Shown piece by piece: positions 11,202 through 25,011 of a DNA stretch of 64,000 nt. The stretch is taken from contig NC_068563.1 in assembly GCF_022201045.2 (NCBI RefSeq), positions 28,183,001 through 28,247,000 on the forward strand. Direction: 5' to 3'. A program made the position numbers and the translations under genes. The stretch is from Citrus sinensis (taxonomy: Eukaryota > Streptophyta > Magnoliopsida > Sapindales > Rutaceae). The notes beneath the pieces are model-generated. The model worked only from the letters and a program-made list of their open reading frames with translations, made no database searches and was not told where the DNA came from. Positions within the stretch are counted from its first letter, which is position 1, and the number at the start of each line of letters is the position of its first letter.

Positions 11202-12293
11202 CCCACAATAAGCACTGAACGGTGCGTTTAGGGTGTGGTATAAAATGACCCATCTCACGTGACACACACATACCCGCCACAACACACGCGCAATAAATCT
11301 CACGCGACACACATCGTTTCTCCATTTGCTTTCTCTACTCTCATAGAAATCTCACCGTTTCTCCATCTGCTCATCCTCTCGCTTTCTCTTGCCGTGTGCC
11401 TCTCTTTGTTCCCCGTCCTCTCGCTTTCTCTCGCAATAGGTCTCTCGCCGTGGGTTTCTCCATCTGCTCTCTCTCTCTCTTCTCTGTCCTCTCTATTCTC
11501 TTGCCGTCGATTCCCCCTCCGTTCTCACTGTCGATTGCATCTCTCAGCTTGCTTTAGCTTTACTCTCTCAACTTCAGTGGTCATTAGCTGACGTAGTCGA
11601 TTTCCGTGAGTTGATTATGAATTTTTGAAAATCCAACTGATATTGTGAGCAAATGAGACAGTTTTAATTGCACTTGGATTGATGTGCAAATTAGTTTAGA
11701 TAGGTTTGATTTGTAATTGCATTTTCGATAGTCTTAGGAGATGGCCTTGTGCCGGAGATGGCACCATGATCACTATAACTGGAGCTTGTTTTATGCCATT
11801 ATAGTTTTGGTAAAATACCAATCCAGATGAAATTGTTGCTGTATTTTGTCATAATCCAAATCCTAAATGATATAGCAGCTGCTGCTACGAGCTTCCGTTA
11901 TTTGATAAATTTATGGGATTGCCCTTGATGACATTAAAAACCTAACAACTGATTCTATAATCTGAGAATGAAACATATTTGCAGCGTGTTCTATAATGTG
12001 CAAGGCTTATTCTGATGATAATCTTAAAAGGAAACTTATTTGAATAGAACATGTTGTGAATATGAACAAGCAAAATGGCTTGGGAGAATTAGCTGCTGAG
12101 ATTTCTAGCTTGAGTGAGGAGTGGATTTGGTGTGAATGAGAGTGAGAGTGATGGAGAATGCGTGTGTGAGATCTAATGCGTGTGTGAGATTTAATGCGTG
12201 TGTGAGATCTAATGCGCGTGTATTGTGTTTGTGTGTTCAAATAGTAGCCTTTTATATTGCACACAAAACGCACCGTTCGGTGCTTATTGGGGG
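11202..12293. mobile_element. TIR element, about 1.1 kb, right arm only
   Basis: Termini cccacaataagcactgaacg and cgttcggtgcttattggggg form inverted repeats (11202-11229 and 12266-12293, about 25 of 28 matching). Next to each end are partly similar inward sequences (acacacgcgcaataaatctc on the left; the right end, reversed, has acacgcgcattagatctcac). The left third is CT-rich and leader-like, and an open frame at 11259-11591 is low in complexity. No transposase domain was recognised, so it looks non-autonomous. Superfamily unassigned; no clean target duplication found, and compared with sister copies the inserted block may be slightly wider (about 11178-12944). Confidence 0.6.
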
Positions 12294-12301
12294 CTGAATA
12301 T

Positions 12302-12917
12302 GGGTAATTTTTAAAAAGCTCCCCTGAGGTTTGGGCTTGTTGCAAATAGATGGCGAGAATTGATTTATTTGTAAAAAAACCCCCTACCGTCAGTTAAGTT
12401 TAACATTGACCGTTAGTTGACCGTGCAAAGACAATATTACCCTTAACAATAGTTTATAAACGAAAATAACTAAAAAAAAAACCAAAATTATTAGCTATTT
12501 TATACTTTTTAAATTATTGATATTTTCTTAAAGTTCCTATAAAAAAGTTAAAATTAAAAAATTAAAAAATCCTCTTTAAATTATTGATATTTCCTTAAAA
12601 TTCCTACAAGAAAGATAAAATTAAAAATTTAAAAATGAAATAGTCATAATCTTTACCTATGATATTGTAAATTTTTAGAATTGACAAGGATAAAATTGTC
12701 AAAAAATAGGGTTTGTGCTTTTTGCACCAATAATTTTGGTTTTTTTTTAGTTATTTTCGTTTACAAACTATTGTTAAGGGTAATATTGTCTTTGCATGGT
12801 TAACTAACGGTCAATGTTAAACTTAACTGACGGTAGGAGGTTTTTTACAAATAAATCAATTCTCGCCATCTACTTGCAACAAGCCCATACCTCAGGGGAG
12901 GTTTTAAAAAATTATCC
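12302..12917. mobile_element. MULE-like MITE, copy A, 616 bp
   Basis: Near-symmetrical element: gggtaatttttaaaaagctc at the left end, aaaaaattatcc at the right, with long inverted arms of about 170 bp each that contain accgtcagttaagtttaaca and its complement. A 9-10 bp duplication, (g)gctgaatat, lies on both sides (12292-12301 and 12918-12927), as expected for Mutator-superfamily elements. It sits directly at the end of the 11202-12293 element, so it landed later. A second copy is at 48082-48684. Confidence 0.85.
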
Positions 12918-12939
12918 GGCTGAATATCGGTGCTGATTA

Positions 12940-13600
12940 ATTTTTTCGAAGTCTCAGACTCAGAGGGAGATCAGCCCCTGATTACATAATGCATCCAATT
13001 ACCAATTTTTTTCGCGATCAGAGTAGAAGCCGTCAAACTGATAAGTTAAAAAGGTTGCTTTAGAAAGCGACGAGCCATTCAAAGTTTGAACATCAACATC
13101 AAACCCACTAACCCAGCGAAGTTATTGTGTGTAGGAGTCGGCCGAAAAATGGAAGACAGAGGAGATGCATAATCGCCGTCGATCAAGAAAATGAATATAC
13201 AATCATGATCATCATCAGAATCACAAAATATGGAAATGTATCATAATCTCAGAAGTAAGAACCATAATGTCATTCAATGAATCAATTCAGTACTCATCTC
13301 CTCAATTTTTTTTTTAAATTTTTAAAAAACACGAAATTGCTTCCCAGATTTTCAGACACAGAAGATGCAGGGCCTTGCAAAATCAAAGTTTTACTCAGTA
13401 TCAAACATTATTACAAAAAATAAAATAAAAAAAGATTATTAATAACATACATGTCTAGACAACAAGGGTACCATCTCGGCCTAGTGCCTTCCATCAGTCA
13501 TCAGACACAAGCAATGAAAAGAAAATGAATTAAAAACAAAAAAAAAAAAAAAAATCAGCCGTGATTAGACGCTAATTAAAGTTGAGAGCTTGATCAAGAA
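12940..13600. repeat. Right arm, downstream flank of copy 3
   Basis: Reverse complement of left 5400-6000 (for example aaatggaagacagaggagat at 13145). It also matches 10030-10460 in direct orientation. No gene of its own. Confidence 0.7.
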
Positions 13601-13819
13601 TCAAGACTCAGAGGCCGCATCTGAACTGTAGCCACTAGGAGTTTCAGCTGGGGTTGATGAGCTTGAGCTAAGCCCACCACCACCACCAAGTCCATTTCTC
13701 CTTCTCTTTCCTCCAGCTGATCCGAGCAAATCCTTCAATATTTTCTTCAAAACTTGGCCTCTTTTTGGTGGCAGGCGAAGGTTTTGGTTCTTCGTGAGCT
13801 TATATGCTTCGTACTCCAT
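13601..13819 (-). pseudogene. Small basic plant protein, copy 3 (start codon lost, C-terminus intact)
   Basis: Reading frame with YTHFKKMEYEAYKL, LPPKRGQVLKKIL, LLGSAGGKRRRNG, a glycine run, then SSSSSTPAETPSGYSSDAAS and a TGA stop. Copy 2 starts with ATGTCTCGATTG; here the bases read ATCTCTCGAATTG (near 13843-13859), so the start codon is gone and one extra base breaks the frame. The first ATG left is at 13819, giving 72 aa that lack the conserved SRLKLKYTHFKK segment. A TATA-like tataaat (13908-13914, minus strand) and the tggtc-N4-gacca motif remain upstream. It could still make a shortened protein; I call it a probable pseudogene. Confidence 0.6.
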
Positions 13820-14020
13820 TTTCTTGAAATGGGTATACTTCAATTTCAATTCGAGAGATGTTTGATGATAAGTGATTTGCGATATACTGAATTGGCGAGA
13901 AGGGAAGATTTATAGCGAACTCAGTTACTTACTTGCTAAGTATTTTGCAATGCAGATTTGAGTGAGTGGTAGTAGTACCACTGAATCATTGACTCAAGAC
14001 TCAAAGAGGTAATGATTCCA

Positions 14021-14034
14021 TGGTCTTGGGACCA
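14021..14034. promoter_or_regulatory. Inverted-repeat motif tggtcttgggacca upstream of copy 3
   Basis: Same TGGTC-N4-GACCA palindrome as at 4899-4912 (its reverse complement), about 165 bp upstream of the ancestral start position of copy 3. Confidence 0.6.
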
Positions 14035-14039
14035 TTGTA

Positions 14040-16230
14040 TCCGAGGTACAAGAGCTTAACTTACAAAAAAAGAAAATTGAAACTTGAAAGTTCCAATTAT
14101 GTATGTGTCGGAGAAAAGTCTAAATTATTATGAAATTATTATTTTACTTAAGGATCCAGCTATGGTGCCACAGTTGTATGTTACCGGTTTCATATATATG
14201 ATAATTTATAGTATGCTAAAAATATCTTTTAAAAAAAATAGAAATATGGTGCTAATTAAAATTAAGACCTAAATAAAAATAAATAAAAATATTTGGAATT
14301 GAAACTCGAAGTAGTACTCTGGGAAGTCATCAGCCCATTGATTTAACGGCCATGACAATGATTTCTCTCTCTCTCTTTTTTATTTTTTTTAATTGGAATG
14401 TGATCTCCACCTATAATAGTTGAAGTGGATTCACTAAATCTCCCATAAAAATTTTCATGTAACTCATTAGACTTTAATATTTGAAGCCATTTATTCTTCT
14501 TTTAGTCTTAAAAAATACGTAAAGAATGTATTATGTATTTTTGTTATTAGACATTGCTTAATTAAGACTTGAGTCTTATACTTCATCTTAAATAATGTAT
14601 TTGATCCTATGTAATCTTGTAGTTGCACTCATCGTGGTGATGTATTTATTATTGAGTATTGACCTTTTTTTAATGAACCTCGTTTTAAAATAATAACTTG
14701 TCTTCTAGAAAGATGCACCATTGTGCAGGCAACAGAACCACGTGGCGCACGCATACAAAGGTTCTACACTATTTGTTAAAAGTAAAAATAATTAAAATGT
14801 TTTGCTACATTTTATCTTCAGTTTACATCAGTCAATTATTGCTTTGTGGCTTGTGCTAACAGCAAAAAAATTGATTTTTTTTTTTTAACATAAACACTAA
14901 TTGTACATCGAACCCAAAACAGAATTTAACTCATTTTGGATGAATATGATACCCCATTAAGCTGCGCTTGCCAATTTGTTCGCCTTTGGGATAGAAAATT
15001 CGAAACCGACAGCTTAATTTATTTGCTCGTGATTTCAAATAAAAAGCACAAAGTGGCGAGATCATCTCAAAGTTTTGATGCGAATCAAAACCGGATTACT
15101 GAAACGACAACGTATAAGTCTCATTGATGTTTCAAGTTAGTCATGTGCTTCTCATGTGACCTCCTAATTGATTCCACGAGCAACAAAACGGCATAGCATT
15201 TTCGCGTTTTGGTGGTTCATTCAGCGAGGCATGTGGAAAGCGCGTGAGCAGCTTAAGCAAAGGTTCTTACGACCGTTAATGTACGTGGCAGCTTTCTGTG
15301 CAATCCGGGAATGCAAGTTGCGGCTGAATTGTTTATTAATTGAGTTTCTCGTTAGATTGTTTGAGTCGATTCATTATTCTTATTCAGATGCACTTTAATT
15401 TGCATCTTGGGAAGTAGCTTGCATGGTTTTGTTTCTCTTTGTCACCCAAGTTACTGCAATTATGTTTAGGCCAGTGCTACGTTATAATTAACGTAGCGTA
15501 CGCCCACACACAACAATAGTATTGGTTCCTATCAATAGACACTGTTGCTGTGTGTGGGTGTACGTTATCGTAACATAGGGGGCTTCTTATATTTAACACC
15601 ATAAAATCAGAGCACAAGGAGATAAGGAAAGAATTGAAGAAATGTTACCAATTTTCATGTGCATTTTACATTTGGCACCTCATGATTTTATTTAATTTTT
15701 ACAACTTAATTTTATTGATCCTCCATTGTGATCCCCACGGTTGGCTGGCCTCTCTCAATTTTACAGGTTTTATATTATAACCTAATAAATTAATGATTTT
15801 TCCATCAAAGTCCCCATCGACCAAAATCGAGACTCTGCCACTACACGTGTTTAATTCCACAGTCATCGCCTCCAAATGTAAAAACACACCATTACCATAT
15901 TGCTAAGAGAGAATATGACGAGCAAGATGCGCAAAAGAAGATTAATAATGTTAATTACATAATTGCCAAAATCTTTGAAAAATTAAAAATTGTATACATT
16001 ACAAACAAAATCAAAAAACAAAAAACACAGTAATAATACACAGGCCTAAACATGGGTATCCATCTCCCAAAAATCCTATCTTTTAACCATCAAACCCCAT
16101 CCTTCCATAATCATCTTCAAGAAAAAGAAAATATCGAAGAACAAAATGTAAAAAAAAAAATGGAAAAAAGAAAAGTTGAGCCATAATTAGCCTATAATTA
16201 AAGTTAATAGCTTAATCAAGATTCAAGACT
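14040..16230. other. Right-arm DNA between copies 3 and 4
   Basis: Aligns in reverse with left 430-4880 apart from the left-only insertions. The 14936-15127 open frame is the mirror of 2895-3215, but the frames are not conserved to the same ends. No gene seen apart from the small hairpin element at 15477-15578. Confidence 0.6.
15477..15578. mobile_element. Small hairpin MITE, about 100 bp, right arm only
   Basis: ctacgttataattaacgtag with cgcccacacacaacaatag is mirrored by actgttgctgtgtgtgggtg and tacgttatcgtaacatag, separated by about 20 bp. This is a foldback structure typical of a very short MITE. No counterpart in the left arm; target duplication not resolved. Confidence 0.55.
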
Positions 16231-16395
16231 CACAGACTCAAAGGAAGCATCTGAATTGTGGCCACTAGGAGTTTCAGCTGGGGTTGATGCGCTTAAGCTA
16301 CTAAGCCCACCACTAGAAGCTTCAGATATGGGGATTACTCAAGAATGAACCCCTCCCCGAACCCGCTTGGGTTTGTCCCCACGATCAGACCCGAA
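16230..16395 (-). mobile_element. GC-rich insertion in copy 4 and displaced C-terminal coding remnant
   Basis: Counterpart of 151-425. The minus strand from about 16500 to 16320 holds the inserted segment; beyond it, 16310-16230 still spells the ancestral tail (STPAETPSGHNSDAS) in a frame no longer joined to the start. Confidence 0.5.
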
Positions 16396-16396
16396 A

Positions 16397-16624
16397 TTAC
16401 TTTGAAGCGTTTGGAGAGGGTAGTACCCGACCGGAATGAGCCGGACCCCCACGAGTTCCGGTCCCGTGGAGATTTTTACTGTCCCTACTGACAAGTCCAT
16501 CTCCTTTCTTCTTTCCTCCAGCTGATCCGAACAAGTACTTCAATATTTGCTTCAGAACTTGGCCTCTTTTCGGTGGCAGGCGGTGGTTTTGCTTCTTGCT
16601 GAGCTTAAATGCTTCGTGTTCCAT
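16397..16624 (-). CDS. Small basic plant protein, copy 4, with a foreign C-terminal tail (75 aa)
   Basis: ATG at 16624 gives MEHEAFKLSKKQNHRLPPKR, then GQVLKQILKYLFGSAGGKKK, and enters the inserted GC-rich segment (VSRDSKNLHGTGTRGG...), ending at a stop inside it. In-frame TAA upstream (TTTACAT TAA) excludes a start at the position used by copy 2. It shares the insertion with copy 1 but has its own substitutions (KK for RR; a different stop). Upstream is an AG/CT-rich leader (16660-16720). No recognised domain; probably a degenerating paralogue. Confidence 0.5.
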   Translation of the reverse strand: MEHEAFKLSKKQNHRLPPKRGQVLKQILKYLFGSAGGKKKGDGLVSRDSKNLHGTGTRGGPAHSGRVLPSPNASK

Positions 16625-16659
16625 TTGCTTGAAATGGGTATGTTTTCTTGAATTTTAAT

Positions 16660-18500
16660 GTAAAGAGGAAAAAACAGAGGAGAAACAGAGCAAGAGAAGA
16701 CAGAGAGGGGGAGAGAGAAGATGAACTTTTCTTAACTGGGTTGTTTGCTTGCTTTTGCTATTCTTTGATTGATTTGGTGATAAGTGAGAGTGAAGTAGGG
16801 ATTGGTTTATTTTTAGAGAGCTCAGTAGCTTGCTACGCAAGTATCTCACTGTAGCTTTAACCGTGCTTTGAAAGCTTTGGTATGTTTTTCCAATTTTGCT
16901 CATAAAATTTAGCCGATTTTGCTCTAAAATTGTGTTATACTGCATCTAATTTAAAAAAAAATTACATATTTACATGGTTCAACTTTCAACTTTCTAAGTT
17001 AAGGAGGAGAAAAAGAAAAAGATAACTCCAAACCTATATTATTTCCACTTAATAATTCATATATTTTGATTGAATTAGTTGGCAATTCGCAATGTCATTT
17101 TTAAATTATTTACTACTGTGTTTTAACTTTGAGCAAAGGGTTTTTATAGGATTTTCTTGGCGAGCTAACTGCTGTACTCTTAAGAAACAAACTAAAAATA
17201 CTTAGAAAGATGCTCAGAATAGAAATTAATTTTTTGTTAAAAAAATTAAGGATGTTTAAAATATAATTTAAGATTCATTATAGTAATAATTAAAGGTGTA
17301 GTAAATACGTATACTCAATCCTGAACAGAGTCCAATCGACGCGAATGAAGATGGACTCATTGAGTCAGTGATTCCATGGTCATGGGACCATCACGGTTCA
17401 CTGAATCTAAGGGTGAAGAGGACGGGAATAAATCTGGACTAGAGAAGTAACACCAAACTTTTGCGGATCACCTTCATCAGGCAGGAGTCGGGATCACGTG
17501 GTCCATGTTCAAACTTCGTACGGATGACTATGTTTTGCAATTTGTGCTCATTCTTTGCTTTATGGTGTCGATGAATAGATTAATAATTCTTGGTTAGTTG
17601 AAAATTAATTTTTCAGTGAAAGTAGTTCCGTAAATTTGATTTAATATACAGATTTGTAATCAAACACCTCTTAACAGTTTTTACACTTTGGATTATAATA
17701 ATAGATATTTTTATGTGCATGACTTGTACAAATTTCATACTTGGCTTTCGCATCAACAAAAACAATCAAACTAAGACACATTTGGCCTGTGGCAGGACAA
17801 TTCAATACAATAAGTCTTCGTGTTTTCCGAAACAAAAACAAAAAAAAATAAATTTTGAGCTGTGTGAGTGAATAAGTCCAATGACCAATCTCCAAAAAGC
17901 ATACATGCTTCTTTTGATCTCACGTAAAGCATCGACTTGAATTGAAATATCACCCTTTTCGGCCAAAATTCAGAAGTTTGACTCTGACTGAATTTATGTG
18001 GCTTAAACCGACCATGGGCCGCCAGCTTGCTGCTGATTGGGAATGAGAGGGAATGCTCTTAGCCACGTAGTGTAAAAAGGTCGCTTTGGGGGTTTCTCAG
18101 CGGCCCACATAGTGTGAAAGGTCGAGTTTGGGCCCTTTTTTTTGTTGGTTTCTTCTAAGTCTTCTTCAGCCGTTACTATAGAATAAGAACTGTCGCTAGG
18201 AGTTGCCCATTCAATCAGTTCTGAAATCTTTAGGACAATGTGACAATGGAATCTTGAAAAAGCAATGGGAATGAGAACGCGGATACAACTGCCTCGTTGT
18301 TTCTAAGACTTCTGCGCCTTTTTCTTTGCCGAATCACTTGCCACATGAATTGGAATCTCAGGAAAATGGAAATTATGCAGTCCCAAAAATAATCAAACTC
18401 ACCTCTTCACCACGGGACTTGGGGTAAAAGTGAGCTAATCAATGACCTATATACTGATGCATAAGATGCTAAATTAGAATTTGCAATATAATTTTTCTCT
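16660..18500. other. Upstream region of copy 4 and intergenic DNA
   Basis: The tggtcatgggacca motif (17377-17390) is the third instance of the TGGTC-N4-GACCA palindrome. At 18060-18130 a short direct repeat (gtgtaaaaaggtcg, gtgtgaaaggtcg) occurs. The 16648-16854, 16655-16945 and 17671-17953 open frames overlap on opposite strands or in low-complexity sequence and have no recognisable product. No gene seen. Confidence 0.55.
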
Positions 18501-18539
18501 ATTAATTGCTAAATGAAAGAACATTGATGAGACATAGAA

Positions 18540-19020
18540 ACAAGTTGTTTGATTATCCTTGGCCCTCCAAGGGTATGTTCTAGTACGAGTAAGCATAATG
18601 TTACGAGCCGTTCAAATTTGTCACCAACAAAGGCAAACTTCGCGCGCATGGGTACATTTAGTAAAAGTCTCCCTACTAACGGGATGCGCTCCGCAAAACA
18701 ATAGAACGTACTTAACAACGTGGTACACTCAACACTGGGCCATTGTATACAACTAGCTAGCCATGGTACGCCCAACTCGAAATCTAGAATTCTCTATAAT
18801 TTGCAAATAGCTAAAATTCTCTCGACTTTTGCATTTAAGTCCTAAGAAGATATTTATGCAAGTTGCTAGGAAGCTTTATGAGCTTGGCATCCAAGCCTAT
18901 AAATACCCCATGGCACTTGCCATTTTTTATCTCCACACCAAGCACATTTCAGTACACACACAAGCTCTCAAGCTCTTGCAAAAAGTTATCTTGTATTTTT
19001 TTCATTTGTGAGTAAAAAAA
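18540..19020 (+). mobile_element. Possible LTR remnant with a TATA box
   Basis: cctataaataccccatggca (TATA at 18898-18905) followed by an AC-rich leader and a T-rich run resembles a plant LTR promoter/R region. Both LTR ends were undefined, and it lies in the opposite orientation to the gypsy fragment nearby. Low certainty. Confidence 0.3.
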
Positions 19021-19486
19021 TTATATTTGGTTATATTACTCTCTCTTCTCTCTAGCATTGTCGCAAACATCTTTACTTGGCTAGTTTGAGAAGATAATTA
19101 GGGTTACTTAGCAACTTTTATGCTATAATTTGTCTAAATGCCGCACAGGTTTATTGTGCGCAATACTCATCTTGTGACAATAAGTTTAATTAGTGCATGA
19201 CCACCATAACTGTTTGTATTATCAAAGCAATCAAAAATCTCCTTGGTATAGCTTGAAGATGATTTGATTTAAACTACTAACACAATGGTTGAGTAACATT
19301 CTTAATTAATTGGAAAAAAAATACGTTCAATGTCTTCTCCAGCCATATATCATAGCATGAAGATCTGTTGCCTCTTAACATTTGTGAAAGAAGAATATGT
19401 TATCTTACTATTATACCTATGCTGGGGAAATATATTTTTTATGCCCCTACTATTTCTGAAATAAAACTAACTTAAACTTATCCTAA

Positions 19487-20040
19487 AGATGTTGTCAAAA
19501 CTTGCTGATGAACTTCACATCCTAATTTAAAGTAATGGTCTTTAGAACATTATGCAAGCGCACTACCTCAAGAAAGAACAAATGTGTAACTAAGGCAGCA
19601 TCTTCGGTCTTCTTACATATGATAAAATGTGTCATATTAAAAAATCTATCGACCATAACCAGTATAGAAGTGAACTTCTATACAAGTGAACTTCTATATA
19701 TAACTCACTCATCTCACATGTATCTTTTACAGATTTTACTGGCTATTAAAGTACTTCAAGGCTTGATGATCACTGTAAATCATGAACTCCTTTTGAACCA
19801 GGTAATATTCTTATGTCTTCAATGTCATAAAGATAACATAAAATGCTTGGTCATAAATAGACCACTTCTATCGTGCTTCATTTAACTTCTCACTCATGTA
19901 TTTAATTGGCCGTTCCTCTTAGAAAAGAACAATCCTAATACCCTAATATCTTTACTAGAAGCATCACACTCGACTTCAAACAACTTGTCAAAGTTTGGTA
20001 AGGCTAGTACAAGAGTAGTAGACGAATTTTCCTTTAGTAA
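19487..20040 (-). mobile_element. Decayed Ty3/gypsy pol fragment (RT/RNase H and integrase)
   Basis: On the minus strand, 20040-19735 gives [19 protein letters not shown], then in other frames the YDQAF-like and QKEFMIYSDHQALKYF blocks of gypsy RNase H. 19656-19487 gives [20 protein letters not shown] and [18 protein letters not shown], matching the gypsy integrase core pattern (VVVDRFSKMAHFIP). The order RNase H then integrase is the Ty3/gypsy order. Several frameshifts and in-frame stops show it is dead. The plus-strand open frame 19535-19885 is a shadow. LTRs of this copy were not found. Confidence 0.75.
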
Positions 20041-20059
20041 AGCAAAACTTGTTAAATTA

Positions 20060-21682
20060 GCATTAAGTCAAAATGAAACATAAAATGGTGGAAATTTAGC
20101 ATAAGATTTGCAAATGAAAAGTAAAACAAATATACTAAGTTGATGTATTACTAATAAACAAAACATGAACTTACAAATATAACACAAAACTCGTAAATCA
20201 ACATTAAGAGCAAAATAAAACATAGATTTTAGAATTAAAGAAATAATAGGTAGAAAGAAATATATTATTCTAAATTTGTACAGTTTACTTTAGCTAGATA
20301 GAAGTGATAGGTAGGAAAAAAAATGGATTGATTATGAATGCAAGTAATTTGTTAAAAAAAATTCTTCAGTGTGTTTAATTCTTATTTTTTCTCCAATGTA
20401 ATTTTATTTAAAGCGAAGTTTTATAAGAATAATAAAGAGATGCTGCTAACTTCGCTCTAAATACAAAGGATCGAAAATTCACACACACGGTCCAATGCCA
20501 TAGGTCGGCCTTTCTAGGGCCCAATTTCTTGTATTCGTGAAGGAATCTTTATAAAATCACTTCTATTAGTTTTATTTATGTTCACCCTTGTCCGTTTTGC
20601 CCCGGGTCCTTAGATGGGATTATTTTGTATTTACAAATGATAATAGATGAGTGACGCTAATGGCACTCTCTTTTCTTATAAAATTCCTAATTTCCTATTG
20701 TTTTGTAATTATCATTTTATCCTCTATATCTTAGACTGTATATTGTATTAAAAACTCATCTAATTCACTCAATCTCTTTCTTTATTGCAAACTCTTTAAA
20801 TTGAAAAACTTAAAAAAAAAAGGTCTATTCAAAGAGTAAAAATTTGATTTAAACAAGTTTTATTCACTTATCTACAATTTATTTTTGTAAAAAAAATAAA
20901 TTTGTGAACTTTTCATAGATTATTAATATAGGTATGTTAGGAGACAAATAATTTTTTTTGTCTATCTTATTTTCTTTGCAAAATAGAATGAGAGAGAGAG
21001 ATGCTCATTTGGAATTTCTGAGAAAGAAGCATGAAGATTCAAGATGGGATTTATTAAAGAAGAATAACAAAAAAAAAAAAAAAGTTATTTTTGAAAGTTG
21101 GAAGGGGTTGGAATGGGAGACACAGTCACTCAATAAAAGTCTTTCTTGGAATATGAGTTTAAATACAAAAGGGCGTTGAAAAGAATAATATTAGCACCGT
21201 GTATTACAGGTCGGACACGTGTAGGACACCTGCCAAGCCCATGTCAATCCGACGCCTGGCAGTTTTTTGAATATTAGATCAACCAGTTTGACTAAAAAGC
21301 CTCGGCTCTTTCAAACTTTCAAGGCGAACACGAACGAACCCCACACATATCTCAGTGGAAGGAAAAATAAAAAGGTAAAAGCAAAAATAATAGTCACCAA
21401 TTCACCATACTTATCATCTCCGGTCAGGTCTTTGTACGGTCAGTTTTTTGAAGCTGATAATAAAAAAACTAATCTGAGTCATCGCATTGGTCAACTTAAA
21501 AACGCAAATAATTCTTCGTTCAAATTTCGAAAGCCAACATCAGAAAATTAAAAGCAGAGCCAAACGGCAACTTGCTACAGACAGCAAAAGAGAGAGGACA
21601 GAGGCTTTACTTAAAAACGCGAGAACTCTTATCTTCTTTCTCATTCGTCTTCGGCTTAAAAGTTGGTTTTTTTAAAAAAAAA
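20060..21682. promoter_or_regulatory. Intergenic DNA and MPK13-like promoter/5' leader
   Basis: AT-rich, with an ACGT core in gacacgtgta (about 21214-21223, a G-box CACGTG). The 20958-21179, 21267-21551 and 21487-21675 open frames are in leader or AT-rich sequence and unsupported. No TATA box clearly assigned. Confidence 0.4.

Positions 21683-25011
<3,329 letters not shown>

Larger units (their letters stand above)
1..16660. repeat. Large imperfect inverted duplication (about 8 kb arms, 0.7 kb spacer)
   Basis: Sequence read forward in 1-7896 recurs as reverse complement in 8596-16660. Anchors: 8-60 pairs with about 16590-16645; 900-1040 with 15640-15880; 2740-3090 with 14960-15300; 4880-5640 with 13330-14040; 5770-6020 with 12960-13190; 6530-6800 with 9360-9640; 7620-7896 with 8596-8870. 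Identity by eye is high in gene segments and lower between them, with many indels. The left arm must extend beyond position 1, because the right arm continues promoter-like sequence past 16,640. The arms differ by insertions listed separately. What formed it is inference: an inverted segmental duplication, later decayed. Confidence 0.9.

Noticed and set aside
11259..11591. 110-codon open frame in the right-arm TIR element
   Set aside because: Leu/Ser-rich product of a CT-rich leader-like tract, no transposase motif.
19535..19885. 116-codon plus-strand open frame
   Set aside because: Reverse strand of the gypsy RNase H/integrase relic.
21267..21675. Open frames just upstream of the MAP kinase gene
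   Set aside because: They lie in the promoter and 5' leader and show no family features; the main frame starts at 21683.
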